The notes beneath the pieces were generated by a model, which searched no databases, was not told the origin of the DNA, and was given only the letters and a program-made list of their open reading frames with translations. Positions 18,438 to 27,239 of a stretch of 64,000 nucleotides of DNA are shown here, in pieces (the stretch's first letter is position 1; every line of letters starts with the position of its first letter). Source of the stretch: Haliscomenobacter sp040403615 (GTDB lineage: Bacteria > Bacteroidota > Bacteroidia > Chitinophagales > Saprospiraceae); contig NZ_JBBAKG010000022.1 in assembly GCF_040403615.1 (NCBI RefSeq), positions 1-64,000 of the forward strand. Reading direction: 5' to 3'. Both the position numbers and the translations under genes were made by a program.

Positions 18438-20132
18438 TTATTCCCAGACTACATTTTTCCATTTCATTTTTCCATAGTTGCGCATCAACAAGAAATAAAA
18501 CCCGGCAAAAACAGGAATCAAAAGCCACACCAGCCAGTTGTAACTGGAAATGGTGTAATGAAAAAACCCAAAAAGACCGGCAAAAATCATGGTAAGCATC
18601 GTAAATCCAAAATTGGTGCCCCGGGTAGCTTCATCCCAGGATTTGGTGAATGGCAAAACATTCACCGTAATCATCGCCACACCAGTCGTCAATGCCAGAA
18701 TGCTAAAAAAAGCTAAAAGAGCATCGTCAAAAACACGCCAACCCCAAAAACTTACTGAAAAGATGGTCAGTACCAGATAGATGGGTAAATAAAATTTAAC
18801 AATCATGGCTTTGAATGACCCAGTTAGGATCACGCCAGGTTTAACCAATGGAGCAGAGCGGTAAAACCAACTGGCTTTGTACCGCTCAGAAAACTGAAGA
18901 ATAGCTAGACCTGACATCAGAATAATCATCGAAAAATAATAGCCAAATAAATACAATTGACCTTGACGAAGTTCTTCAAAAACGGATTTTGAAGATTGCA
19001 GCAAAGGATATACAATGGAAAAAGCGAAATAGGCTGGCAGCATTATCAAGTTTGGATAAAATTTGAGTTTGAAATCTCTGCTGCGACCCATCAATTTCCA
19101 GCTTAGTTCGTAAATGCCCCGTTCGTGTTTGGTCGCGCAAAACCAATTGGCAGTGATCGTCATCCAGGAATTTCCTGATTTAGCTGCTTTTTTTTCTTTT
19201 ACTTCCGCGCTGCTTTCTACTCCGCTGCCTCCTTCTCCAATCGAAAACATTTTTTGGGTGAAATTTCGACTCAAAACGGTAGCAACCAAATAAATGGCCA
19301 AAAACGGCGACAACAAGCCCAGGCTTCCCAATAGATAACTCGTCCATGGCTGCTGGAAATGAAAGGCAATTTCCCATAGGTTGGCCAGCCACATCGAAGG
19401 CAAAAACCAGAGGTAGACCTTGTTTAAAAAATTTCCACCTCCCTGCTCATTAAAATCAATCAGGCGAGGTAAAACCTGATACCCCAAAAACATAAACGCG
19501 TAAAAAGCAATTTGAAAATAGTTGATGATTTCCTTGAATTTGCGCGGCGACAGCAAATTGAGCATCAGCATATACAGGATATTGACCAGGAAAATGGTCA
19601 ATAAAACACTCAACAAAATCAAAAAAGCCAAAAGCAAAACCGCAAGAGGCCCAAATTTTATCCCCACACCAATCAAACCCGGCAAACTAAAAGGAATGGT
19701 CAATTTGGTCAGGTAAAAAAGTACGTGCATAATGCGGGAAACCGCAAGGGTCTTGCCGGTAATGGGTCGCGGCAACAAAATGTAATTGTCGCGTACGTCG
19801 ATCAAGACATCCGTAAAATCACTGATCAGCGTCAAAGCCAGGATGGCCATCCAAAAACTGAGGTAAAAAAATACCCCACTGGCCGTATGTTCAAAAAACA
19901 ATATAAAAAACATGAACAACACCCCCATCAAGCCCATCATAAAGATGACCAAAATGTCCTGTCCCTTGATTTCTTTCTTTTTTGCCGATTGCCGGTAATT
20001 GAATGCGGTTTTGCGCCGGCCATCCATGGTGAGTTTTACTTCCAAAATGGTGCGGAGGTGGTGGGGATCTACGCCCATTTTTGCCCAAACGCCGTTGAAG
20101 AGGCCAAGCAGGCCAAGGAGCAGTTTATTCAT
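18438..20132 (-). CDS. ABC transporter permease, ABC-2-like
   Basis: A 564-residue integral membrane protein with about ten to twelve hydrophobic helices and a cytoplasmic loop near the middle (KEKKAAKSGNSW). It starts 15 nt after the stop of the ABC ATPase gene upstream, so both are one operon and should form an exporter. The N-terminal soluble part (KMGVDPHHLRTILEVKLTMDGRR) precedes the first helix. It resembles long Bacteroidota permeases of the ABC-2/DUF-type family with no defined substrate. No substrate-binding protein is encoded nearby, which supports export over import. Confidence 0.8.
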   Translation of the reverse strand: MNKLLLGLLGLFNGVWAKMGVDPHHLRTILEVKLTMDGRRKTAFNYRQSAKKKEIKGQDILVIFMMGLMGVLFMFFILFFEHTASGVFFYLSFWMAILALTLISDFTDVLIDVRDNYILLPRPITGKTLAVSRIMHVLFYLTKLTIPFSLPGLIGVGIKFGPLAVLLLAFLILLSVLLTIFLVNILYMLMLNLLSPRKFKEIINYFQIAFYAFMFLGYQVLPRLIDFNEQGGGNFLNKVYLWFLPSMWLANLWEIAFHFQQPWTSYLLGSLGLLSPFLAIYLVATVLSRNFTQKMFSIGEGGSGVESSAEVKEKKAAKSGNSWMTITANWFCATKHERGIYELSWKLMGRSRDFKLKFYPNLIMLPAYFAFSIVYPLLQSSKSVFEELRQGQLYLFGYYFSMIILMSGLAILQFSERYKASWFYRSAPLVKPGVILTGSFKAMIVKFYLPIYLVLTIFSVSFWGWRVFDDALLAFFSILALTTGVAMITVNVLPFTKSWDEATRGTNFGFTMLTMIFAGLFGFFHYTISSYNWLVWLLIPVFAGFYFLLMRNYGKMKWKNVVWE

Positions 20133-20146
20133 TAGGGTAGGTTTCG

Positions 20147-20917
20147 TTATGGGTTCAACGTTTGGGTAAATCCTTCAGCCAATTGATCAAAATCGGTTTG
20201 TCCGGTGAGCTGTGAAAAGAGTTTTTCCAGCGTATCGCCTTCACTGCGCTTCAGATCGTGGAAAGTGCCATCAGCTACCACTTTGCCGTCAGCGATCAGG
20301 ATAATCCGATCGGATATTTTTTCTACAGTATCCATGTTGTGCGAGCAGTAGATCACGGTTTTTCCTTGTTCAACCAAGCGCAAAATAATCTCTTTGACCA
20401 GGATTACAGCATTGGCATCGAGGCCACTTAGTGGCTCGTCCATGAAGATAATTTCAGGATTGTGCAGCAGCCCGGATACCAAAAGTACCTTTTGGCGCAT
20501 CCCTTTTGAAAAAGTATCCATCCGATCGTGCAACTTATCTTTAAGCCCCAAAAACTCGAGCATGCGGGTGGCTCTTTCCTCAATTTGCTGATCCTCCATG
20601 TCGTACAGGCGCCCAATCAGCAGCAAAAATTCCATCGGGCTGAGTACATCGTACAATTCAGCCAGCTCTGGAATGTAGCCAATAATCCGTTTTATGGCAA
20701 TGGAATCTTCTTTCACATCCATGCCTTTTATCTTGACAGTTCCGTTGAAACGATCGTCTAATCCGGCCAGAATGCGCACGGTGGTTGATTTCCCTGCGCC
20801 ATTAGGACCAATGTAACCAATGACTTGGCCGGGCATGATGTCCAGGTTAATGCCATGCAAAACCTGCTTTTTGCCAAAAAACTTGCAGAGGTCGCGAATT
20901 TGAATAATGGGCTCCAT
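20147..20917 (-). CDS. ABC transporter ATP-binding protein
   Basis: A 256-residue ATPase of the ABC-2/CcmA type energising the permease encoded just downstream. It has Walker A GPNGAGKST (37-45), a Q-loop region (GYIPELAELYDVLSPMEFL), the signature FSKGMRQKVLL in place of LSGGQ, Walker B IIFMDEPLSGLDA and the H-loop YCSHNMD. The K-G-M-R signature variant is frequent in ABC-2 exporters. It is the first gene of a two-gene operon with a promoter candidate at 20937-20966. Confidence 0.92.
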   Translation of the reverse strand: MEPIIQIRDLCKFFGKKQVLHGINLDIMPGQVIGYIGPNGAGKSTTVRILAGLDDRFNGTVKIKGMDVKEDSIAIKRIIGYIPELAELYDVLSPMEFLLLIGRLYDMEDQQIEERATRMLEFLGLKDKLHDRMDTFSKGMRQKVLLVSGLLHNPEIIFMDEPLSGLDANAVILVKEIILRLVEQGKTVIYCSHNMDTVEKISDRIILIADGKVVADGTFHDLKRSEGDTLEKLFSQLTGQTDFDQLAEGFTQTLNP

Positions 20918-20936
20918 ATTACTTTTATTGTCTGCT

Positions 20937-20966
20937 CAAAAATAACAAAAGGTTCAAGATTTCAAT
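20937..20966 (-). promoter_or_regulatory. Promoter candidate of the ABC operon
   Basis: On the minus strand, ATTG (20966-20963), an 18-nt spacer and TATTTTTG (20944-20937). The -7 box is a perfect TAnnTTTG; the spacer is one nucleotide shorter than in the other candidates of this window. The ATPase start codon lies 20 nt further on. Confidence 0.45.
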
Positions 20967-21415
20967 GCGATCCCAGCAATCAGGGCTAAAATGTCCGATT
21001 ATTTCCCAAAATAGGATTCAATNNNNNNNNNNNNNNNNNNNNNNNNNNNNNNNNNNNNNNNNNNNNNNNNNNNNNNNNNNNNNNNNNNNNNNNNNNNNNN
21101 NNNNNNNNNNNNNNNNNNNNNNATTAGCTGAAAAAAAATATGAAATTTCTGTGACAAAAAAGCAGCATGCTAAGGGTTAAACTACTATCTTTGTTCTACA
21201 ACAAATGCAAGAAGTCCAATTGAGGGCTCTTTTTTAGTCCCAAAACATTATCCCATGACAACCGATTACAAGCATTTGAATTTTATCTCCGTAGCGTTCT
21301 ATCCACACTTGCCTGAATTACAATTACTCATGGTTAAAACCGTTGTGTAGCCACATGTGACCATCTTGCCCGATGTTCGTCTAATTTATTGTGTCTGCTT
21401 AAACGCTTTGTTTCC
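20967..21415. other. Intergenic region with a scaffold gap and a short promoter-terminator unit
   Basis: A 100-N gap fills 21023-21122. After it, TATCTTTG (21186-21193, a perfect -7 box without a clear -33) is followed about 30 nt later by a weak hairpin (AGTCC/GGGCT) and six T near 21230-21236, so a transcript of about 40 nt could be made. A 31-codon frame at 21255-21350 has no supporting features. No protein gene is called. Confidence 0.4.
21023..21122. other. Scaffold gap (100 N)
   Basis: Exactly 100 N, the usual placeholder for a join of unknown length between contigs. It is intergenic as far as can be seen; a small gene could be hidden here. Confidence 0.95.
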
Positions 21416-22570
21416 ATGTGTAAAGTAACCAAAATCAGGATCACTGGATTGCTTTGTTCTGTAATGTTTCTTACGTTGCAAAGCAATCTGCTCTATAGTC
21501 AACAAAACTTGCAAGCAAGTTTGTCTCAGATTGTAGAGAAAAAAGCTTCTAGCACACAGCAGGTCATTAATCAGCTTTCTCATCGAGCTAGCACCGACTA
21601 TTATTCGGTGGTATGTACTGGAGAGCTGAATCTTGATGCCATTCCTTTTCCGCTTGCGCTCAAAGCAGGTGCGGATCAGAAACCGCTGCAATTGCAGAAG
21701 ACGCGTTACGATTTGAGCTGTAACGCAATTGGTTTTGTAGGATACTTTGATCCATCCCGTTGGGTGGATTCAAACATACAAAGTGCCGGTGGGGTAGATG
21801 TCACCGGAGCTCCCGGTCAGTTATTGGTGGAAGGGACCAATAATTATCCGGTTGTTGTGGCAGACCGCCGAGCTCCGCGCTTTAACTTTAAAGTGCCCAG
21901 CAGCGGGTACGTTACTTTCAACTGGAACGACATTGGGGGCTCCCTTTCTAACCCCACCGCACTTGCTGTTTCGGTGAATGCACGCCAAATTCCTGCCGAA
22001 AATGGGAAAGTTTCTGTCTTTGTGCGTGCAGGCGATGAATTAAACTTGCAAATCAACAGCGAGGCAAGCTCCAAAATACTCATCCACGATTTTTCCTTCC
22101 TATCCGACTTGGCTTATCTGGTTACCCGTGAATGGGTAAATGAACAACACGAAGTAGTTGCAAGCCAATACATTGCCGTTCAAAAGCCAAACATGGGAGA
22201 CATTCGTTTCCCTCACAATACAATTGTAGACAAAAACGTTCAACCGGAGTATACGGGTTATCCAATTTTGGATGCCGATGGCAATGAAAATACCACCGAT
22301 GACCAGATTGTTCTGGAAGGTATTTTCAACGGCATCAGCGTGGGCTACAAAGATCAAATTGATGCAGTAAACCACCGCATTCTAAGAATCTGGACAATCA
22401 ATGATACTTGCGGAGAAAACGTACTGAATCACGTACAAGAACTCAGTATTGCACCTAAGACTACCCAGCCAAGTACTCCAACTGAAGACAACAAAGTCAA
22501 ACATAACTCCACTCCGTTAAGCGCGGATCCTGGAGGGTCTTATTCCAGTAGTTTTTTGGTTTTCAACTAA
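21416..22570 (+). CDS. Secreted protein of unknown function with HYR-like C-terminal segment
   Basis: A 384-residue protein with an N-terminal signal peptide (TGLLCSVMFLTLQSNLLYSQ). The ATG at 21416 is preferred to a TTG nine codons upstream. The middle is beta-rich (GYVTFNWNDIGG, KVSVFVRAGDELNLQI). The segment REWVNEQHEVVASQYIAVQ and RILRIWTINDTCGENVLNHVQ resemble the W-x-x-x-D-x-C-G...Q pattern of HYR-type adhesion domains in long Bacteroidota surface proteins, which suggests a shortened relative. No type IX C-terminal domain is seen; the end (SADPGGSYSSSFLVFN) is short and polar. Function unknown. Confidence 0.7.
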   Translation: MCKVTKIRITGLLCSVMFLTLQSNLLYSQQNLQASLSQIVEKKASSTQQVINQLSHRASTDYYSVVCTGELNLDAIPFPLALKAGADQKPLQLQKTRYDLSCNAIGFVGYFDPSRWVDSNIQSAGGVDVTGAPGQLLVEGTNNYPVVVADRRAPRFNFKVPSSGYVTFNWNDIGGSLSNPTALAVSVNARQIPAENGKVSVFVRAGDELNLQINSEASSKILIHDFSFLSDLAYLVTREWVNEQHEVVASQYIAVQKPNMGDIRFPHNTIVDKNVQPEYTGYPILDADGNENTTDDQIVLEGIFNGISVGYKDQIDAVNHRILRIWTINDTCGENVLNHVQELSIAPKTTQPSTPTEDNKVKHNSTPLSADPGGSYSSSFLVFN

Positions 22571-22607
22571 TTGCGTGTAACAAATCATGAATTCTGTTCG
22601 AAGAGGT

Positions 22608-22640
22608 CTGATTAGAGCCAACAACACCGGTTCTAATCAG
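22608..22640 (+). terminator. Hairpin after the secreted-protein gene
   Basis: CTGATTAGAGCC (22608-22619) pairs with GGTTCTAATCAG (22629-22640) with one G-T wobble. No T-tract follows. It is the first of two hairpins between this gene and uvrD. Confidence 0.5.
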
Positions 22641-22739
22641 TCCTTCGGCCAGGAAAAAAAGGCATCAAGCCACTTTAGGAATGCATCTAAATCCCAGAAA
22701 GAATTTTTTTGTGAAGGGTTTCTTAACGAGGATTTTCAG

Positions 22740-22768
22740 CGGGAGGTTTTAACCTCCCGTTTTTTTTT
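22740..22768 (+). terminator. Strong rho-independent terminator before uvrD
   Basis: CGGGAGGTT (22740-22748) pairs with AACCTCCCG (22751-22759) and is followed by nine T (22760-22768). It sits only about 30 nt before the apparent uvrD start, so it could end the preceding transcript or act as a leader attenuator. Confidence 0.8.
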
Positions 22769-22794
22769 GTTTTTATCCCTAAAAAATTAAACAA

Positions 22795-24747
22795 GTGCTT
22801 ATTTCCTGNNNNNNNNNNNNNNNNNNNNNNNNNNNNNNNNNNNNNNNNNNNNNNNNNNNNNNNNNNNNNNNNNNNNNNNNNNNNNNNNNNNNNNNNNNNN
22901 NNNNNNNNGCCAAAGTAGTTGGTGACAAGGCCCGCAACGTATGGTCTGGTACTTTTCACTCCATTTTTGCCCGCATTTTACGGGTGGAAGCGGACAAGAT
23001 TGGCTATTCCCCCAATTTCACGATTTACGATACCGAAGATACCAAAAGTGTGATTGGAGCGATCATCAAAGAGATGAACCTGGACAAGACGGTTTACAAC
23101 ATCAATACCATCCGCAGTCGCATCTCTTCGGCCAAAAGCAGCTTGATCACTCCTCGCTTGTACGCCGAAAACGAGGAATTGAAAATGCAGGATCGGCAAG
23201 CCAAAATGCCATTCATCAGCGAAATTTACCTCAAATACGGTGAGCGCTGCAAACGTGCAGGGGCCATGGATTTTGACGACCTCCTGTACCGCCTTTACGA
23301 GCTCTGGCAAAAGAACCCCGATGTACTGGACAAATACCGCAAGCGCTTCCGCTACCTGCTGGTGGACGAGTTTCAGGATACCAATACCCTTCAATACGGC
23401 ATCATTCGCAAATTGGTGCATTATGAGGGCAGCCCGCGCAACATTTGTGTAGTGGGCGATGATGCCCAAAGTATTTACGCTTTTCGGGGCGCAACAATCC
23501 AGAACATCCTGGATTTTGAGAAGGATTTCAACAGCTATGGCATCAAGGTATTCAAGCTGGAAGAAAATTACCGCTCTACCGAGCACATCGTACAGGCGGC
23601 CAACGAAGTGATTCGCTTCAACAAGCGGCAGATCCAGAAAAAAATCTGGTCAAGCAAAGGATCGGGACAAAAAATCAAGGTCATCAAAACCATGACCGAT
23701 GCGGAGGAAGGCAAAAGAGTAGCCGATACGATCTCAGAACAACGCAACCGCTATCACCTCCGCAACACCGACATTGCCGTGTTGTACCGCACCAATGCCC
23801 AAAGTCGGGTCATGGAAGAATACCTGCGCCGTTACAATATTCCCTACAAGGTTTTTGGAGGTTTGTCTTTTTACCAACGCAAGGAAGTCAAAGACTTGAT
23901 TGCTTACTTGCGCCTGGCCGTCAATCCCAAGGATGAAGAAGCCTTGCGTCGGGTCATCAATTTTCCCAAACGCGGCATTGGCGATAGTACGGTTGATAAA
24001 ATCAGTGAGCTGGCCGGACAGCAAAACGTCACCATGTGGGAAGTATTGGTGCAGATCAACGCCGGCGCCCGCACCCAAAAATCCTTGCTTGAATTCATCA
24101 AGATTGTACAAGACAGCGGTCAGCAGGCAAGCACCCTCAATGCCCACGAGGCGGCCTTGTACATTGCCAAGCATTCCAAACTGATTGAGGAATACAACCA
24201 GGACAAAACCGTAGAAGGCCTTGGTCGTCTGGAAAACCTCAACGCCCTCCTGGATGGTATTAAATCCTTTGTGGAGGACGATGAATTTGAAACGGCTGCC
24301 GAGCAGCAAAACAAATCGCTCGCTTCTTATCTGCAAAATATCGCACTATTGACCGATATGGACGACGAGTCCAAATCTGGCGACTACGTCACGTTGATGT
24401 CTGTGCACTCGGCCAAAGGCCTTGAATTCAAATCGGTTTTTGTAGTAGGGTTGGAAGAGAAACTTTTCCCTTCTTTCATGTCTATGGATTCTCCCGATGG
24501 CCTGGACGAAGAGCGCCGCTTGTTTTATGTGGCCATCACCCGCGCTGAGCAGTTTTTAACCCTCACCTTCGCGATGAGTCGGTACAAGTTTGGCCAGATG
24601 CAGTACAATGAAATGAGCCGCTTCATCGAAGANNNNNNNNNNNNNNNNNNNNNNNNNNNNNNNNNNNNNNNNNNNNNNNNNNNNNNNNNNNNNNNNNNNN
24701 NNNNNNNNNNNNNNNNNNNNNNNNNNNNNNNNCAAAAAACGAGTTGA
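22795..24747 (+). CDS. uvrD: UvrD/PcrA-type DNA helicase (interrupted by two gaps)
   Basis: A superfamily 1 3'-5' DNA helicase for nucleotide-excision and mismatch repair. Only residues encoded by 22909-24632 (574 codons) are readable; both ends fall in 100-N gaps. Present are ARNVWSGTFHSIFARIL (motif Ia/Ib area), LLVDEFQDTN (motif II), GDDAQSIYAFRGA (III), LEENYRS (IV), LMSVHSAKGLEF (V) and LFYVAITRAEQ (VI). Walker A and the Q motif must lie in the first gap, where about 70-75 residues are expected instead of the 33 implied by 100 N. The GTG at 22795 and the stop at 24745-24747 are only plausible, since the frame across gaps is unknown; that stop would overlap the ATG of murF-alr. Confidence 0.85.
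   Translation: MLISXXXXXXXXXXXXXXXXXXXXXXXXXXXXXXXXXXAKVVGDKARNVWSGTFHSIFARILRVEADKIGYSPNFTIYDTEDTKSVIGAIIKEMNLDKTVYNINTIRSRISSAKSSLITPRLYAENEELKMQDRQAKMPFISEIYLKYGERCKRAGAMDFDDLLYRLYELWQKNPDVLDKYRKRFRYLLVDEFQDTNTLQYGIIRKLVHYEGSPRNICVVGDDAQSIYAFRGATIQNILDFEKDFNSYGIKVFKLEENYRSTEHIVQAANEVIRFNKRQIQKKIWSSKGSGQKIKVIKTMTDAEEGKRVADTISEQRNRYHLRNTDIAVLYRTNAQSRVMEEYLRRYNIPYKVFGGLSFYQRKEVKDLIAYLRLAVNPKDEEALRRVINFPKRGIGDSTVDKISELAGQQNVTMWEVLVQINAGARTQKSLLEFIKIVQDSGQQASTLNAHEAALYIAKHSKLIEEYNQDKTVEGLGRLENLNALLDGIKSFVEDDEFETAAEQQNKSLASYLQNIALLTDMDDESKSGDYVTLMSVHSAKGLEFKSVFVVGLEEKLFPSFMSMDSPDGLDEERRLFYVAITRAEQFLTLTFAMSRYKFGQMQYNEMSRFIEXXXXXXXXXXXXXXXXXXXXXXXXXXXXXXXXXXQKTS
22809..22908. other. Scaffold gap (100 N) in uvrD 5' region
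   Basis: Exactly 100 N. Comparison with the normal UvrD layout suggests the real missing piece is roughly 200 nt or more and contains the Walker A region. Confidence 0.95.
24633..24732. other. Scaffold gap (100 N) in uvrD 3' region
   Basis: Exactly 100 N. UvrD proteins normally run well over 100 residues past motif VI, so the true gap is probably several hundred bases long. Confidence 0.95.
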
Positions 24748-27203
24748 TGTACGCAATTCAGGAGATTCAGGAAATTATCCAGGCCATCACACCCCGCATT
24801 GCCTTTTTTGAAGCATCGATAGAGCATTTGTTGCTCGATAGCCGACAAATCATTTTTGCCGAACGCAGCCTGTTCTTTGCCATCAAAGGAGCGCAACAGG
24901 ACGGCCATCTGTTTTTGCCTGCTGTATACGCCGCAGGCGTCCGCAATTTTGTGGTCACGCATTTGCCTGATGTGACCCACTATCCTGAAGCCAATTTTTT
25001 GCAGGTTCAAAACGCAATTCAAGCCTTGCAACGCCTTGCGGCCCATCACCGCCGCCAATTTCCCTTGCAGGTCATTGGCATCACGGGCAGCAACGGCAAA
25101 ACGATCATCAAAGAGTGGTTGTTCCAGTTGTTGTACCCAAGTTTTGCCATCATCCGCAGTCCGCGGAGTTACAATTCGCAGATCGGGGTGCCACTTTCGG
25201 TATGGGGCATTCAGCAGCAGCACGAATTGGGCATTTTTGAGGCTGGAATTTCCCGCAGTGGTGAAATGGCCAAATTGGTGCCCATCTTGCAGCCTCAAAT
25301 CGGCATTTTTACCATGCTGGGAGAGGCACACAGCGAAGGATTTAAGAGCCAGGAGGCCAAACTACAAGAAAAACTGTTGCTTTTTGCAGGGGTGCATACC
25401 CTGATCTACCGAAGGGATAATCCCATAGTTCATCAGGCGGTAGCCGCTTTGGGTTGCCCAACCACTACCTGGTCACTCGAATTGCATGCTGATGCCGATT
25501 TGTACGTCTACAAGACCGAAACGTTTTTGAGCCATACCCACCTGGAAGGGCGCTACCAGGGGCAGGAAATGCGGATTACCCTGCCTTTCACGGATCAGGC
25601 TTCTATTGAAAACGCCATCCATTGTTGGGCTACGCTTTTGCACCTGGGCTTGAAATCTACCCAAATCATGGAACGGATGGCTCAACTAGAGCCAGTGGCC
25701 ATGCGTATGGAATTGTTGGATGGTCAACACAATTGCCTGATCATCAACGATACCTACAATGCGGACTTAAGCTCACTGCGCCTGGGCTTGCAATGGATGC
25801 GGCAACACGACCATGGGCGAAACCGCAGCTTGATCCTTACAGAAATTTTGCAAAGCGGAGTGAGTAATACTGACTTGTACCCACAAATTGCCCAATTGAT
25901 CCAACAGCATCAAGTGAATCGAGTTATTGGGGTAGGGGAGGCCACTAAAACCTTGCAAGTTTGCTTACCCGCAGAAACCGAACAAGCTTATTTTGAAAAT
26001 ACGGAATCGCTGTTGGAAAACTTACCTGCGCTGCGCTTTCAATCGGAAGTAATTTTGCTCAAAGGGGCACGGCAATTTCGCCTGGAAAAAATTGCCCAGG
26101 CGCTCTCGCGACAAGTACACCAGGCGCGACTGGAAGTCAACCTAAGTGCCTTGGCCCACAATCTTCGGGCCTATCAGCGCTGCTTGCAACCCGGAGTCAA
26201 AACCATGGTGATGATCAAAGCAACCGCCTATGGTGCGGGCAGCAAAGAAGTTGCCCGACTGCTGGAATACCTGCGGGTTGATTATTGCTGCGTGGCTTAT
26301 GCCGACGAAGGTACAGAATTGCGCCAAGCCGGGATCAGTGCGCCCATCATGGTGCTCAATCCCGAATTGGGTGCTTTCGAACAAATGCACCTCCATCGTT
26401 TGGAACCCGTGGTATACAGCCTGGAACAACTGAAAAACCTCAATCCCCAAGCTTTGCCTCATGGCATTCACCTCAGTATTGACAGTGGCATGCACCGCCT
26501 GGGCTTTGACGAGCACGAATTGGATGGGCTTTTGATTTACTTGCAAAGCCACTCTGATTTGGTGGTCAAGTCCATTTACACCCATCTTGCGGCCAGCGAA
26601 GATCCTGCTCACGATGCTTTTACGCACGAGCAAGCAAGGCGTTTTAATCGGGCTTATGCCCGGATTGCTGAGGTCTTGGGGTACAAACCACTCCAACATG
26701 CCCTTAACTCCAATGGCATTACCCGTTTTCCACAATACCAGCAGGATATGGTGCGTTTGGGGATTGGCCTGTATGGCATCGACGTGAGCAATTCACTGCC
26801 CGAACCCCTACAGGTAGTTTTGAGTTTTAAGGCTACTATTTCACAAATCAAAGCTGTTGCGCCAGGCGAATCCATCGGTTATGGTCGCCGCGCCCGCGCC
26901 CATTCTCTCATGCGAACTGGAACCATCTCTGTAGGTTATGCCGACGGTTTGCGCCGAGGGGCTGGCAACGGAGCTTTCAGTGTTGGTGTACGGGGAAAAC
27001 GCGCACCCATTCTGGGCAGCGTTTGTATGGACATGTCGATGATCGATCTGACCCTGATTCCAGAAGCGCAAACAGGAGATACGGTGGAAATATTTGGGCA
27101 AGAGCCCAGCGTGGATGAATTGGCCCGTATTTTGGATACCATTCCATATGAAGTATTTACCGGAATTTCCCAACGCGTTAAACGTGTTTATTTACAAGAA
27201 TAA
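24747..27203 (+). CDS. murF-alr: Bifunctional MurF ligase / alanine racemase
   Basis: An 818-residue fusion typical of Bacteroidota. The N-terminal half (about 1-455) is MurF-like: the Mur ligase P-loop GITGSNGKT, YNSQIGVPLSVWG, and the central N-D-T-Y-N motif (IINDTYNADLSSL). It should add D-Ala-D-Ala to UDP-MurNAc-tripeptide. The C-terminal half (about 458-818) is alanine racemase: the PLP lysine is Lys491 in MIKATAYGAG and the opposite catalytic tyrosine is Tyr731 in VGYADGLRR. The motifs differ slightly from the usual KANAYG and GYADG-Y/W. Linking D-Ala production and use in one protein fits peptidoglycan precursor synthesis. The ATG overlaps the apparent uvrD stop by one base. Confidence 0.93.
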   Translation: MYAIQEIQEIIQAITPRIAFFEASIEHLLLDSRQIIFAERSLFFAIKGAQQDGHLFLPAVYAAGVRNFVVTHLPDVTHYPEANFLQVQNAIQALQRLAAHHRRQFPLQVIGITGSNGKTIIKEWLFQLLYPSFAIIRSPRSYNSQIGVPLSVWGIQQQHELGIFEAGISRSGEMAKLVPILQPQIGIFTMLGEAHSEGFKSQEAKLQEKLLLFAGVHTLIYRRDNPIVHQAVAALGCPTTTWSLELHADADLYVYKTETFLSHTHLEGRYQGQEMRITLPFTDQASIENAIHCWATLLHLGLKSTQIMERMAQLEPVAMRMELLDGQHNCLIINDTYNADLSSLRLGLQWMRQHDHGRNRSLILTEILQSGVSNTDLYPQIAQLIQQHQVNRVIGVGEATKTLQVCLPAETEQAYFENTESLLENLPALRFQSEVILLKGARQFRLEKIAQALSRQVHQARLEVNLSALAHNLRAYQRCLQPGVKTMVMIKATAYGAGSKEVARLLEYLRVDYCCVAYADEGTELRQAGISAPIMVLNPELGAFEQMHLHRLEPVVYSLEQLKNLNPQALPHGIHLSIDSGMHRLGFDEHELDGLLIYLQSHSDLVVKSIYTHLAASEDPAHDAFTHEQARRFNRAYARIAEVLGYKPLQHALNSNGITRFPQYQQDMVRLGIGLYGIDVSNSLPEPLQVVLSFKATISQIKAVAPGESIGYGRRARAHSLMRTGTISVGYADGLRRGAGNGAFSVGVRGKRAPILGSVCMDMSMIDLTLIPEAQTGDTVEIFGQEPSVDELARILDTIPYEVFTGISQRVKRVYLQE

Positions 27204-27239
27204 GTTTATTTTTGCCCCACTTCTAAAATAAAACTTGAC

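Noticed and set aside
21255..21350. 31-codon ORF upstream of the secreted-protein gene
   Set aside because: No hydrophobic or family pattern, no hairpin at its end and no sign of conservation; probably chance.
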